64,000 bases of DNA from DASUKM01 sp036278735 (GTDB taxonomy: Bacteria > Acidobacteriota > Vicinamibacteria > Vicinamibacterales > 2-12-FULL-66-21), in NCBI GenBank assembly GCA_036278735.1, contig DASUKM010000025.1, forward strand, positions 1 to 64,000, given 5' to 3'. Of this stretch, positions 17,730 through 29,072 are shown piece after piece. A model generated the notes under the pieces. The model was given only the letters and a program-made list of their open reading frames with translations, searched no databases and was not told the DNA's origin. Every line of letters begins with the position of its first letter. Within the stretch, counting starts at the first letter, position 1. The position numbers and the translations under genes were made by a program.

Positions 17730-18644
17730 ATGGGACGCGCGGCATGGACGGCCATCATCGGGATCGCGGCGGCGGCGGTGAGCGCCGCGCAGCAGCAGCC
17801 GACGTTCCGCACCGCGACCGACCTCGTGGCCTTCAGCGTCATCGTGACCGACAAACAGGGGGCCCCCATCACCGGCCTCACGAAGGACGACTTCCGCGTC
17901 GTCGAAGACGGGCACGACCAGGCGGTGCAGTTCTTCGTCGCGGGCCAGCCCGACACGGCGCCGCCCCTGCACCTGGGGCTGCTGCTCGACATGAGCGGCA
18001 GCATGGCGGACGATCTCGCGGCCGCCCGCTCCGCCGCGGTGAAGTTCGTCAACGCGATGACGCGCGCCGTCGACGTCACGCTCGTCGACTTCGACACGCA
18101 GGTGCGTGTTGCCCGGTTCGGCCTCGACGACTACCCGCGGCTCGTCGAGCGGATCCGGACGGGCGAGGCGCAAGGGGACACCGCGCTGTTCGACGCGCTC
18201 GGCGTGTACCTCGACGGCGCCGGCCAGCAGACCGGCCAGAAGGTGCTCGTGCTGTACACGGACGGCGGCGACAACGGCAGCGCGCTGACCTATGACGGCG
18301 CGCTCGACCTGCTCAAGGCGTCCGACGTGACCGTGTACGCCATCGGGTACCTGGGGCACGCACGGCATCGCGGGTCGCTCGCCGAGCGGATGGAGCTGCA
18401 GCGGTTCGCCGCGATCACGGGCGGAGAGACGTATTTTCCCGACGGCCGCACCGATCTCGACGCGGTGTTCGCGCGCATCCAGCGGGAAGTGGCCTCCCGC
18501 TATTCGCTTGGGTACGTCTCGTCCGACCACCGCACCGACGGCGCCTGGCGATCGGTCGCGATTACGCTCCGGCGGCCCGACCTCGAGCGGGCCCGGATCC
18601 GGACGCGGACGGGATACTTCGCGCCGTACAAACCGGGCACATAA
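17730..18644 (+). CDS. secreted VWFA-domain protein of the acidobacterial type
   Basis: 304 aa, ATG after a strong GGAGGGAGGAG site. A signal sequence (AAWTAIIGIAAAAVSAAQ) is followed by a short beta domain typical of the family (DLVAFSVIVTDKQGAPITGLTKDDFRVVEDG) and a von Willebrand A domain with a full MIDAS: DMSGSM, the distal Thr in GDTALFDAL and the late Asp in YTDGGDN. The C-terminus has SRYSLGYVSSD and GYFAP, as in the VWFA-related acidobacterial proteins (TIGR03436 type). Role unknown, presumably metal-dependent protein binding in the periplasm. A TATTAT box lies about 30 bases upstream. Confidence 0.85.
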   Translation: MGRAAWTAIIGIAAAAVSAAQQQPTFRTATDLVAFSVIVTDKQGAPITGLTKDDFRVVEDGHDQAVQFFVAGQPDTAPPLHLGLLLDMSGSMADDLAAARSAAVKFVNAMTRAVDVTLVDFDTQVRVARFGLDDYPRLVERIRTGEAQGDTALFDALGVYLDGAGQQTGQKVLVLYTDGGDNGSALTYDGALDLLKASDVTVYAIGYLGHARHRGSLAERMELQRFAAITGGETYFPDGRTDLDAVFARIQREVASRYSLGYVSSDHRTDGAWRSVAITLRRPDLERARIRTRTGYFAPYKPGT

Positions 18645-18698
18645 GCCCTGTGGTACGATGTCCTCTTCGCGCGGGCCCGACGGGCCCGTTCCCAGAGG

Positions 18699-20714
<2,016 letters not shown>

Positions 20715-20715
20715 C

Positions 20716-21479
<764 letters not shown>

Positions 21480-21480
<1 letters not shown>

Positions 21481-22334
21481 TGGCGCAGCCGCACACGCGC
21501 GACGCGCTCCTCGAGGAGGCCCTCGGCCGCGGCGGACCGATCATCGTGTTCGATCGCGTGACGCTGTCGTTCGACGAGAACGTGATCCTGCGCGACATCA
21601 GCTTTACGCTGCAGACCGGGCACACGAAGGTCTTCCTGGGGGCGAGCGGCGCCGGCAAGTCGACGATCCTCCGGCTGATTCTCGGCTTGTTGAAGCCGGA
21701 TGCCGGCCGCATCTTCGTCAACGGCGAGCGGGTCGACGACATGACGGAGGATCAGTTGATGCTCGTCCGCGGCGATCTCGGGATGGTGTTCCAGGAAGGG
21801 GCGCTGTTCGATTCGCTGACGGTGCGCGAGAACGTCGGCTACAAGCTGTTCGAGGAGCTGAACTGGCCGCTCGACCAGGCGAACGCGCGCGTCGAGGAGG
21901 TGCTCGGCTTCATCGGCCTCGCCGACTTCATCGATCGGATGCCGTCGGCGCTCTCGGGCGGGCAGCGCCGGCGGGTGGCGATCGCGCGCGCGATGGCCGC
22001 CAAGCCGCGCATCCTGCTCTACGACGAGCCCACGACCGGGCTCGATCCGATCACCAGCATCACCGTCGACGAAGAGATCGTGAAGCTGCGCGACCTCGAG
22101 AACGTCAGCTCGATCGTCGTGACGCATCAGCTGCGCGACGCGTTCTACGTCGCCGAGCACACGGCGGTCCGGGACGACGCGCGGCGGATTCGCCTCGAAC
22201 CTGCGCCGCCGGCGAAGGCCGCCGAGGCGGAATTCATCATGTTGCGCGACGGCGGGATCGCGTTCGAAGGCAATGCCGCGGAGCTGCGCGCGGCCGGCCG
22301 GACCGACCCGTACCTGCACGCGTTCCTGTCGTGA
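21480..22334 (+). CDS. mlaF: Mla-type phospholipid ABC transporter ATP-binding protein
   Basis: 284 aa; its ATG overlaps the mlaE TGA (ATGA). It has Walker A GASGAGKST, Q-loop VFQEGALFDSL, signature ALSGGQRRRVAIARA, Walker B ILLYDEPTTGLDP and the H-loop VVTHQL. The sequence GMVFQEGALFDSLTV is specific to the MlaF branch. The C-terminal 40 residues (EFIMLRDGGIAFEGNAAELR) are as usual in the family. Confidence 0.96.
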
Positions 22335-22341
22335 GGACTGT

Positions 22342-23382
22342 ATGCCGCGGACCCGTTCACTCGCCTGGTCGGAACTGAAGATTGGCATTCTCGCGGTGGT
22401 CGCCATCGCGCTCGCCGCGCTGCTGATCATCGCGATCGGCGGCCAGGCCGGATTCTCCTGGCAGCGCTACCTGCTGAAGACCCGCTTCGACAACGTCAAC
22501 GGCCTCAAGACCGGCGCGGTCGTGCGGGTCGCGGGGGTCGAAGTAGGCAAGGTGACCGACGTCTCGTTCGTCGGCGCGAACGTGCAGGTGTCGTTGTCGG
22601 TCAAGAACGACATGCAGCCGCGGATCACGACCGATTCGCGCGCCTCCATCGGCTCGCTCAGCCTCCTGGGGGAGCCGGTCATCGACATCAGCCCGTCGGC
22701 GACCGGCACGCCGCTGAAGGACGGCGACTTCATCCAGTCGCAGCACGCGGCCGGGCAGATTTCCGACGTGGCCGCCAGCGCCTCCGAGGGAATCGCCCAG
22801 CTCACCGGGCTGCTGAAGGACCTGCGCGCGGGCAAGGGCACGATGGGCAAGCTGTTCACCGACGAGGATCTGTATCGCGAGCTGGATCGGTTCGTCACCT
22901 CCGCCCAGACGGTCGCCTCGTACGTGTCGAGCGGAAAGGGGACGCTCGGGATGCTGGCGAAGGACCCCAAGGCCTACCAGCAGCTCAGCGCGGCGCTGAC
23001 GAACCTCCGCGAGACGACCGACCGGATCAACGCCGGGGAGGGTACCCTGGGCCGTCTGCTGAAGGACGACACGCTCGCGCGGTCGCTGACCTCGGCGAGC
23101 GGCAACGTGGACCAGATCACCGGCCGCCTGAACCGGGGGCAAGGAACGCTTGGCAAGCTGCTGACGGAGCAGGAGCTGTACAACCGGTTGAACAGCGTGA
23201 CGGCGCACCTGGATCAGTTGACCAGCGCCCTGAACCAGGGGCAGGGCACGGCGGGCCAGCTGCTGCACGACAAGCAGTTGTATGACAATATGAATCAGGC
23301 CGCGAGCGAGCTGCGACAGCTCATCGCGAACATCAACCGGGACCCCAAGAAGTACCTGAACATCAAGGTGAGTATCTTCTGA
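22342..23382 (+). CDS. mlaD: MlaD-like MCE protein with five 34-residue C-terminal repeats
   Basis: 346 aa; GAGGA four bases before the ATG. One N-terminal membrane helix (about 15-35), then an MCE domain (about 43-125: TRFDNVNGLKTGAVVRVAGVEVGKV, SIGSLSLLGEPVIDI). The C-terminal half is periodic: GKGTMGKL, GKGTLGML, GEGTLGRL, GQGTLGKL and GQGTAGQL start at residues 164, 198, 232, 266 and 300, exactly 34 residues apart. It should be the periplasmic lipid-shuttling ring of the transporter encoded with it; the repeats probably form helices that stack into a needle or tunnel (inference). Confidence 0.93.
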   Translation: MPRTRSLAWSELKIGILAVVAIALAALLIIAIGGQAGFSWQRYLLKTRFDNVNGLKTGAVVRVAGVEVGKVTDVSFVGANVQVSLSVKNDMQPRITTDSRASIGSLSLLGEPVIDISPSATGTPLKDGDFIQSQHAAGQISDVAASASEGIAQLTGLLKDLRAGKGTMGKLFTDEDLYRELDRFVTSAQTVASYVSSGKGTLGMLAKDPKAYQQLSAALTNLRETTDRINAGEGTLGRLLKDDTLARSLTSASGNVDQITGRLNRGQGTLGKLLTEQELYNRLNSVTAHLDQLTSALNQGQGTAGQLLHDKQLYDNMNQAASELRQLIANINRDPKKYLNIKVSIF

Positions 23383-23392
23383 TGTCTAAGGT

Positions 23393-23424
23393 CAACCCGG
23401 GGGGCTTCGCCCCGCCGGACCCCC
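23393..23424 (+). repeat. REP-like palindromic element, copy 2 (terminator-like)
   Basis: GGGGC-TTC-GCCCC hairpin (23401-23413) ten bases after the mlaD stop. It matches the reverse complement of 24-55. There is no T-run, so a rho-independent terminator function is uncertain. The following 120 bases to the next gene are GC-rich with a second palindrome (GGCGCGCCCTTGGCGCGCC) and hold no gene. Confidence 0.6.
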
Positions 23425-23546
23425 TATCGCCGTCGCTCGCGGGGCCCCATGATCCCCGCTCCGCTCCGGCGGGCGCGCCCTTGGCGCGCCGTCTATGACA
23501 TCGTGGGTTCGGGATGGCCGGGTGGGAAACTCGAGTGGAGACAACT

Positions 23547-23846
23547 ATGGCACGCGATGAGGGCGGAGCGGGAGCGGTCATTCTGGCCTTCGTACTGGGG
23601 GCGGCGACCGGCGCGGCGGTGGCGCTGCTGATGGCGCCGGCAAGCGGCGACGAGATGCGCCGCCTCATTGGCGACAAGGCGCGCGAAGGGCGGGAGAAGG
23701 CCGGCGAGGCGGCCCGCCAGGGGCGCGACTTCTGGTCGCGCCAGCGCGACACGATCGCGACCGCGATCGATCGCGGGCGCGAGGCCTACGAGCAGGCGCG
23801 CGGGGCGCAGCCGCCGGCCGGCCCGACGGAGGCGGAGGAGCTGTGA
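23547..23846 (+). CDS. YtxH-like small membrane protein
   Basis: 99 aa; GGAG seven bases before the ATG. A glycine/alanine-rich membrane helix (AVILAFVLGAATGAAVALLMAPASGDEMRR) opens the protein, followed by an amphipathic Lys/Arg/Glu-rich helix (KAREGREKAGEAARQGRDF), as in YtxH and gas-vesicle GvpP-like stress proteins. Role unknown. It overlaps the next gene by four bases (GTGA), so the two are translationally coupled. Confidence 0.8.
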   Translation: MARDEGGAGAVILAFVLGAATGAAVALLMAPASGDEMRRLIGDKAREGREKAGEAARQGRDFWSRQRDTIATAIDRGREAYEQARGAQPPAGPTEAEEL

Positions 23847-24268
23847 GCACCTGGGCGGAGGTCTGCCTGGCGATCATCGCGGCCGCCACGCTGGTGATGG
23901 CGCTGATTCAGGTGGGGGCCATCGTCTTCGCCGCACGGCTGGCTCGTCAGGTGCAGCAGTTGATGAACACCGTGCACCAGGACATCCAGCCGCTCGTCGC
24001 GCGCGCCAACGCCGTCGCCGAGGACGCCTCGCGCACCGCGGCCATCGCGACCGCCCAGGCGCAGAAGATGGATCGCCTCGTGACGGATCTGTCGCGCCGG
24101 GTCGAGGAAACCGCGGCCGTCATTCAAGAGGCGATCGTCACGCCGGCGCGCGAAGGCCTGGCCATCGTGGCGGCCCTCAAGGCCGCGCTCGGCGCGCTCC
24201 GCGGCTTCCGCGACATGCGCCCGCGCACGGGCCGCACGGAAGAAGAAGACGCGCTGTTCATCGGGTGA
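23843..24268 (+). CDS. DUF948-like small membrane protein
   Basis: 141 aa, GTG start overlapping the previous stop. One N-terminal membrane helix (about 5-30), then a long helical, coiled-coil-like segment (VQQLMNTVHQDIQPLVARANAVAEDASRTAAIA) as in DUF948/YtxG-type proteins, then a basic tail. YtxG and YtxH are also paired in Firmicutes, where they respond to general stress; the same pairing here supports the assignment. The function is unknown. Confidence 0.75.
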   Translation: MSTWAEVCLAIIAAATLVMALIQVGAIVFAARLARQVQQLMNTVHQDIQPLVARANAVAEDASRTAAIATAQAQKMDRLVTDLSRRVEETAAVIQEAIVTPAREGLAIVAALKAALGALRGFRDMRPRTGRTEEEDALFIG

Positions 24269-24270
24269 CG

Positions 24271-24345
24271 CCAGGCGCCAGTCACCAGTCACCAGTCACC
24301 AGTTACCAGTTACCAGTTACCAGTTACCAGTTACCAGTTACCGGG
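24271..24345. repeat. 7-bp tandem repeat (CCAGTTA/CCAGTCA)n
   Basis: About ten copies of CCAGTCA and CCAGTTA directly after the DUF948 gene. Confidence 0.9.
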
Positions 24346-24403
24346 GTCAGGCCTTTACGGCCTGACCGTCACCGTTGCCAGTCACCAGTGGGTCAGGCCT
24401 GAC
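24345..24403. terminator. perfect 9-bp hairpin and a second copy of its core
   Basis: GGTCAGGCC (24345-24353), loop TTTAC, GGCCTGACC (24359-24367). A palindrome GTCAGGCCTGAC follows at 24392-24403. Neither is followed by a T-run. It lies after the last gene of the uvrB-mla run, so a termination or mRNA 3'-end role is plausible. Confidence 0.4.
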
Positions 24404-24407
24404 GGTC

Positions 24408-24492
24408 GCCAACCGCTAATCGCCAATCGCCAATCGCCAATCGCCAATCGCCAATCGCCAATCGCCAATCGCCAATCGGCAATCGGCAATTG
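24408..24492. repeat. 7-bp tandem repeat (CCAATCG)n
   Basis: About eleven copies of a CCAATCG unit. The rest of the spacer up to 24575 holds no gene; GAGGTGGGA before 24576 is the ribosome site of the next gene. Confidence 0.93.
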
Positions 24493-24575
24493 TCCGTGTT
24501 CGTCCGCGTATTCCGTGGCCGTTTGACGGGCCCGCGCGTGCGGTGATAGAACTGGCCCCACCCTGAGGTGGGACC

Positions 24576-25139
24576 ATGCAGAACGTGTTCATCCGCCGTG
24601 GCGCCGCCGTGGCGTGCGGTGCCGCCGCCCTGATCCTCGCGGCCGCGCCGGTGCGGGCGCAGGAATCGACGTCGGCGCCGCTCGTCAAGCAGTTGACCCA
24701 GCTGCTCGACTCGGCCAAGCTGACGAGCGTGGCCGCCGCGGATACGGCCAATCTCGGCACCTACGTCGCGGCCCTTTACATTCCCGGCACGCAGCTGCTG
24801 GTCGTCTCGGCCAAGTACGCCGCGCCGCCGCTGCTCAACGAGAAGATCGGCAACAAGAACTACCGCGACGTCTACATCGACCTCAGCTCGGCGTCCGAGC
24901 CGGGCACGAAGCTGTTCGTCATGGACAGCAACGCCGACGGCGTGCTCCCGAAGCCGCCGGAGAACAAGGCGTTCGACAGCGCCGAGCAGGCCGGCACGTC
25001 CTATACGTTCGACGGCGAGTGGAAGAAGGCGAAGATGTCCGAGGCGGACTATATGAAGCACTTCCAGAGCATCGACGCCGCGTACGCCAAGGCCCTGCAG
25101 GTGCTCATCGGCCAGATGCAGGCCGGGGGCGGAGCCTAG
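24576..25139 (+). CDS. secreted hypothetical protein
   Basis: 187 aa; GAGGTGGGA precedes the ATG. A signal peptide (AVACGAAALILAAAPVRAQ) is followed by a compact alpha/beta protein with no motif I recognise (TYVAALYIPGTQLLVVSAKY, LLNEKIGNKNYRDVYIDL, DGEWKKAKMSEADYMKHF). The repeated acidic and lysine pattern suggests a soluble periplasmic protein. It stands alone before the tRNA gene; no operon. Confidence 0.8.
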   Translation: MQNVFIRRGAAVACGAAALILAAAPVRAQESTSAPLVKQLTQLLDSAKLTSVAAADTANLGTYVAALYIPGTQLLVVSAKYAAPPLLNEKIGNKNYRDVYIDLSSASEPGTKLFVMDSNADGVLPKPPENKAFDSAEQAGTSYTFDGEWKKAKMSEADYMKHFQSIDAAYAKALQVLIGQMQAGGGA

Positions 25140-25196
25140 CCTTGTCGGCCCGGCCCGCCGTGCGTTAGACTCGGGAGTCGCACGCCTTCCAGGATT

Positions 25197-25271
25197 GGGC
25201 GCTTGGCTCAGCGGTAGAGCATCGCCTTCACACGGCGGGGGTCAGTGGTTCGAATCCACTAGCGCCCACCA
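25197..25271 (+). tRNA. tRNA-Val (anticodon CAC), CCA encoded
   Basis: The acceptor stem GGGCGCT pairs with AGCGCCC, the D arm is GGCTCAGCGGTAGAGC, the anticodon loop TTCACAC gives CAC (reads GUG), and the T arm has GTGGTTCGAATCCAC. A and CCA follow at 25268-25271. All canonical positions are present. Confidence 0.97.
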
Positions 25272-25286
25272 ATCCCACAATCAGCT

Positions 25287-26144
25287 TCAGCGCCGCTTTT
25301 CCGGCATCCGGCGCTCCGACGGGCCGTCGTAGACGTGCTCGGAGGGATCGATCTGCCGCATCGGCCGCTCGCGCTGCAACTCTTCCTGTGCCTGCGCCAC
25401 GATTCCCGGCACGCGCGAGATGATGAACAGCGCGTTGGCCGTCTCCGGGGGAATCCCGATGTCGCCGCACACCGCCGCGATCGCGCCGTCGATGTTGACC
25501 GGCAGATGGCGGCCGGCGGGCAGCTCGGCGAGGACGAATTCCACCGCGCGGATCATGTGGATGTGCTCCGCCTCGATTTCCATTTCGAGCGCCATCTGGA
25601 ACAGCCGCGCCGCGCGCGGATCGCGCGTGTGGAACCGGTGCCCGAAGCCCGGCAGCGGCTCGCCGGCCTCGTTCCAGCGCGCCACGATCTCGCGCGCCGC
25701 CTGCGGGTACGGGGTCCCGCGCCGGACCAGATCGAGGCCGGCATCGAGGAACTGCATCGACGTTTCGATGTCGCCGCCGTGGAAGCGGCCGAAGCCGAGC
25801 ACGCCCGAGGCGACGCAGGCGCGCAGCGGCGCGCCGGTCGTCGCGGTGTTCCGCGCCGCGAGCGTCGACGGCGGCGTCGCCCCGTGGTCGATGAAGGAGA
25901 CGAGCATCGCCTCCATCAGCCGTCCGATGCTGGGCGACGGCACTTCTCCCATCAGCAGCAGATAGATCGCTTCGCCGAAGGTGAGCCGCCCCATCATCTC
26001 GTCGAGCGGATAGCCGCGCACGAGAATCTTGTTCGGCTCGATGCAGGTCAGCCGCGTGTGCCACGGGCCGCCGTCGAGTCGAGGCGTGCCGGGCCGCTCG
26101 GGGGTGCGCGGTCGCGGCTCCTTGCCCTTGCGCGTGGTGGCCAT
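25287..26144 (-). CDS. citrate synthase-family protein (citryl-CoA lyase-like)
   Basis: 285 aa, about 100 residues shorter than ordinary citrate synthase and close to the small citryl-CoA lyase-type members. Active-site regions are present: the first His in FGRFHGGD, the second in GFGHRFHTRDPRA, and Asp in VNIDGAIAAV. N-terminal CIEPNKILVRGYPLDEMMGRLTFGEAIYLLLMGEVPS fits this subfamily. It probably cleaves or forms citryl-CoA or a related acyl-CoA; the exact substrate is open. It follows upp closely (three bases) on the same strand. Confidence 0.85.
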   Translation of the reverse strand: MATTRKGKEPRPRTPERPGTPRLDGGPWHTRLTCIEPNKILVRGYPLDEMMGRLTFGEAIYLLLMGEVPSPSIGRLMEAMLVSFIDHGATPPSTLAARNTATTGAPLRACVASGVLGFGRFHGGDIETSMQFLDAGLDLVRRGTPYPQAAREIVARWNEAGEPLPGFGHRFHTRDPRAARLFQMALEMEIEAEHIHMIRAVEFVLAELPAGRHLPVNIDGAIAAVCGDIGIPPETANALFIISRVPGIVAQAQEELQRERPMRQIDPSEHVYDGPSERRMPEKRR

Positions 26145-26147
26145 CCC

Positions 26148-26798
26148 TCACTGTCCCTTCGCCGGCACGTCGGTTTCGACGGTCCCATACAGGCGATCGC
26201 CGAAGTCGCCCAGGCCCGGCACGATGAATTTGTGCGTATTCAGCTCGCGGTCGATGACGGGGGTAAAGATCGCCACGCCGGGGTGTTCGCGCTGGACGAG
26301 CGCGACCCCTTCCGGCGCCGCCACGATGCAGATCATCCGAACGTCGCGCGCCCCTGCCTCGCGCAGGACGTCGAGCGCGGCGACGGCGCTCCCGCCGGTC
26401 GCCAGCATCGGGTCGATCAGCAGCACGACGCTGCGCTCGAGACCGCGCGGCAGCTTGGCGTAGTACCGCGAGGCGATCGCCGTGATTTCGTCGCGCTGCA
26501 GCCCCACGTGCCCGACGCGGGCCGCCGGGATCAGTTCGAGCACGGCATCCAGCATCCCGAGCCCGGCGCGCAGCACGGGCACCACGACGACGTCCGCCGC
26601 GATCCGCCGCCCTTCGGCGGCTCCGAGCGGCGTCTGCACGACGATCGGGCGGACCGGCAGATCCCGCGTCGCCTCGGCCGCGAGCAGCAGGCTGATCCGG
26701 ACCGCCATGCGCCGGAACTGCTCGGGCGGCGTGGTCGCGTCCCGCAGCGTCACGAGCGCGTCGTGGACCAGAGGATGCTCGAGGACATGGACGGGCAC
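26148..26798 (-). CDS. upp: uracil phosphoribosyltransferase
   Basis: 216 aa. It makes UMP from uracil and PRPP. Motifs: PVLRAGLGMLDAVLELIP, HVGLQRDE, the PRPP loop LLIDPMLATGGSA and the C-terminal uracil-binding VPGLGDFGDRLYGT. The start is probably GTG at 26798, giving MPVHVLEHPLVHDAL as in other UPRTs. TATAGT lies 8 bases before it and no Shine-Dalgarno is visible, so the transcript may be leaderless. The open frame further upstream is only a GGCGGAG repeat. Confidence 0.93.
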   Translation of the reverse strand: MPVHVLEHPLVHDALVTLRDATTPPEQFRRMAVRISLLLAAEATRDLPVRPIVVQTPLGAAEGRRIAADVVVVPVLRAGLGMLDAVLELIPAARVGHVGLQRDEITAIASRYYAKLPRGLERSVVLLIDPMLATGGSAVAALDVLREAGARDVRMICIVAAPEGVALVQREHPGVAIFTPVIDRELNTHKFIVPGLGDFGDRLYGTVETDVPAKGQ

Positions 26799-26825
26799 GG
26801 GGAAAACTATACCGAAGGCATTGGT

Positions 26826-27002
26826 CAGAAGCCAGAAGGCGGAGGGCGGAGGACGGAGGGCGGTGGGCGGAGGACGGAGGGCGGAGGGCGGAGGGCGGAA
26901 GGCGGAGGACGGAGGACGGAGGACGGAGGGCGGAGGGCGGAGGACGGAGGACGGAGGGCGGAAGGCGGAGGACGGAGGGCGGAAGGCGGAAGGCGGAGGA
27001 CA
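26826..27002. repeat. 7-bp tandem repeat (GGCGGAG/GGACGGA)n
   Basis: About 25 copies of a 7-bp unit (GGCGGAG, GGACGGA variants) between the divergent upp and amidohydrolase genes. It is the complement of the CCTTCCG/CCCTCCG family at 11165-11346. Confidence 0.95.
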
Positions 27003-27009
27003 AGAAATG

Positions 27010-27062
27010 CCGCTGGTAACTGGTAACTGGTAACTGGTAACTGGTAACTGGCGCCTGGCGAC
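27010..27062. repeat. 7-bp tandem repeat (TAACTGG)n
   Basis: Five perfect TAACTGG units followed by degenerate CGCCTGG/CGACTGG units. No promoter can be recognised with confidence between it and the ATG at 27106. Confidence 0.9.
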
Positions 27063-27105
27063 TGGCAGCCAGCTGCTGGCTGCTGATACGATTGCGGCAC
27101 TTTTC

Positions 27106-28554
27106 ATGCGGCGAGTGTGGGTACTGATCATTGCGGCGGCGGCGCTGGCCGTCGGGGGCGTTCAGCCGCGAGGCGTCGCCCTCGTGGTCACCAACGGCAT
27201 CGTCGTGACGGAGAACCCGGCGCGCCTGGTGATTCAGGACGGCGCGGTCGCGATCGACGGGCGCGACATCGTCGCGGTCGACCGGGCGGCCGCGATCCGG
27301 GCGCGGTTCGCGCCGCGCGACACGATCGACGCGCACGGCGGCGTGATCATGCCGGGGCTGATCAATACCCATACGCACGCCCCGATGGTGCTCTTCCGCG
27401 GCCTCGCCGACGACCTCTCGCTCATGGACTGGCTGCAGAAGTACATCTTTCCGGCCGAGGCCAAGCTGGTGTCGCCGGCCTTCGTCCGCGCCGGCACGCG
27501 GCTGGCAGCGCTCGAGATGATCGAGTCGGGCACGACCACCTACGTCGACATGTATTACTTCGAGGAGGAGATCGCGCGCGCCACGCGCGAGGCGGGCCTC
27601 CGCGGCGTGCTCGGCCAGACCATTATCAAGTTTCCCGTACCGGACGCGAAGACGCCGGAGGAAGGGCTGGCCCGGGCGGAGAAGTTCGTCCACGACTTCG
27701 CCGGCGACGACCTGATCACGCCCGCGATTGCGCCGCACGCGATCTACACCGTGGACGGTCCCACGCTGAAGGCGGTGCGCGCGATGGCCGATCGCCTGCA
27801 CGTGCCGGTCGTCATCCATCTCGCGGAGACGCAAGACGAGGTGAAGACGTCCGAACAGCAGCATCACCTGACGCCCACGGCCTATCTCGACTCGCTCGGC
27901 TTCTGGCCACGGACGACACAACGGGCCACGGACCACTGGGAACCGCGTACGATTGCCGCACACGCGGTCTGGATGAATGCCGCCGACATCGCGCTGCTCG
28001 CGCGCCGGCACGTGGGTGTGTCGAACAATCCCGAGAGCAACATGAAGCTCGCGAGCGGCGCCGCGCCGGTGATTGCGATGCGCAAGGCGGGCATTGCGGT
28101 GGGGCTCGGGACGGACGGCGCCGCCAGCAACAACGATCTCGACATGTTCGAGGCGATGCGCCAGGCGGCGTTCCTCAACAAGCTGATCTCGGGCGATCCG
28201 CGCGCGATTCCCGCCGGGACCGCGGTCGACATGGCCACGATTGAAGGGGCGCGCGCCATCGGGATGGACCGGCAGATCGGCTCGCTCGAGCCGGGCAAGC
28301 GCGCCGACGTGATCGTCGTCTCGATGGATGCGCCGCGGCAGACGCCGATGTACGATCCAATCTCGCACCTCGTTTACGTGACGCGCGGCGACGACGTGCG
28401 CAGCACGATTGTGAACGGGCGGATCCTGATGCGGGACGGGCGCGTGCTGACGCTCGACGCCGCGGCGGTCATGGCGGACGCGCGGGCCTGGGCCGGACGC
28501 GTGCGGGCGGCGGTCGGCCGCCCGGCGGCCGGAAAGGAGACCGCGGCGCGATGA
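27106..28554 (+). CDS. amidohydrolase, MTA/SAH deaminase-like, with N-terminal export signal
   Basis: 482 aa. Metal-dependent amidohydrolase of the MtaD/SsnA/TrzN branch: PGLINTHTHAPM (first metal His pair), VVIHLAETQDE, IAAHAVWM, GVSNNPESNMKLASG and the metal Asp in GLGTDGAASNNDLDMF. Such enzymes deaminate methylthioadenosine, S-adenosylhomocysteine or adenosine-like compounds. Unusually the first 24 residues (VWVLIIAAAALAVGGV) look like a signal peptide or anchor. The stop overlaps the hpt start (ATGA), and rpiB and deoC follow, so it fits nucleoside breakdown and salvage. Confidence 0.88.
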   Translation: MRRVWVLIIAAAALAVGGVQPRGVALVVTNGIVVTENPARLVIQDGAVAIDGRDIVAVDRAAAIRARFAPRDTIDAHGGVIMPGLINTHTHAPMVLFRGLADDLSLMDWLQKYIFPAEAKLVSPAFVRAGTRLAALEMIESGTTTYVDMYYFEEEIARATREAGLRGVLGQTIIKFPVPDAKTPEEGLARAEKFVHDFAGDDLITPAIAPHAIYTVDGPTLKAVRAMADRLHVPVVIHLAETQDEVKTSEQQHHLTPTAYLDSLGFWPRTTQRATDHWEPRTIAAHAVWMNAADIALLARRHVGVSNNPESNMKLASGAAPVIAMRKAGIAVGLGTDGAASNNDLDMFEAMRQAAFLNKLISGDPRAIPAGTAVDMATIEGARAIGMDRQIGSLEPGKRADVIVVSMDAPRQTPMYDPISHLVYVTRGDDVRSTIVNGRILMRDGRVLTLDAAAVMADARAWAGRVRAAVGRPAAGKETAAR

Positions 28555-29072
28555 CCCCGAGCGTATTGATTTCGGCGGCCGACATCCACGCGCGCATCGA
28601 GGCGATGGCGGCGGAGATCGAGGCGGACTATCCGCCGCAGGACGAGATCCACCTGGTCGGCGTGCTCAAAGGCGGGTTCATGTTCATGGCGGACCTCGTC
28701 CGCTGGATGAGCGCCCGCGTCACCATCGATTTCATGGCGGTGTCGAGCTACGGCAAGAGCACGCGGTCGTCCGGGGAAGTGCGCGTCCTGAAGGATCTCG
28801 ACAGCGGTCTCGAGGGGCGTCACGTCGTCATCATCGAAGACATCGTCGATACGGGGCTCACGCTGAACTACATGCACGACATCCTGAAGGCCCGGTTCCC
28901 GAAGAGCCTGCGGACCGCCTGTCTGCTCAACAAACCGTCGCGGCGGGCCGTGGACGTCAGGGTCGACTACGTCGGCTTCACGATCGAGGATCGGTTCGTC
29001 GTGGGCTACGGCCTCGACTACGCCGAGAAGTACCGCAACCTGCCCTATATTGGCGTGATGACCGACGCATGA
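28551..29072 (+). CDS. hpt: hypoxanthine phosphoribosyltransferase
   Basis: 173 aa. It converts hypoxanthine or guanine and PRPP to IMP or GMP. The PRPP-binding loop is VVIIEDIVDTGLTL, the flexible-loop region VSSYGKST, and the base-binding Lys-Phe-Val region DYVGFTIEDRFVVGYGLDYAEKYRNLPYIG. It overlaps the gene before it and the gene after it by four bases each, so it is the middle of a tightly coupled operon. Confidence 0.96.
   Translation: MTPSVLISAADIHARIEAMAAEIEADYPPQDEIHLVGVLKGGFMFMADLVRWMSARVTIDFMAVSSYGKSTRSSGEVRVLKDLDSGLEGRHVVIIEDIVDTGLTLNYMHDILKARFPKSLRTACLLNKPSRRAVDVRVDYVGFTIEDRFVVGYGLDYAEKYRNLPYIGVMTDA

Noticed and set aside
24340..24410. Rho-independent terminator with T-run
   Set aside because: The hairpins are perfect, but no U-tract follows; I kept them only as a possible 3'-end structure.
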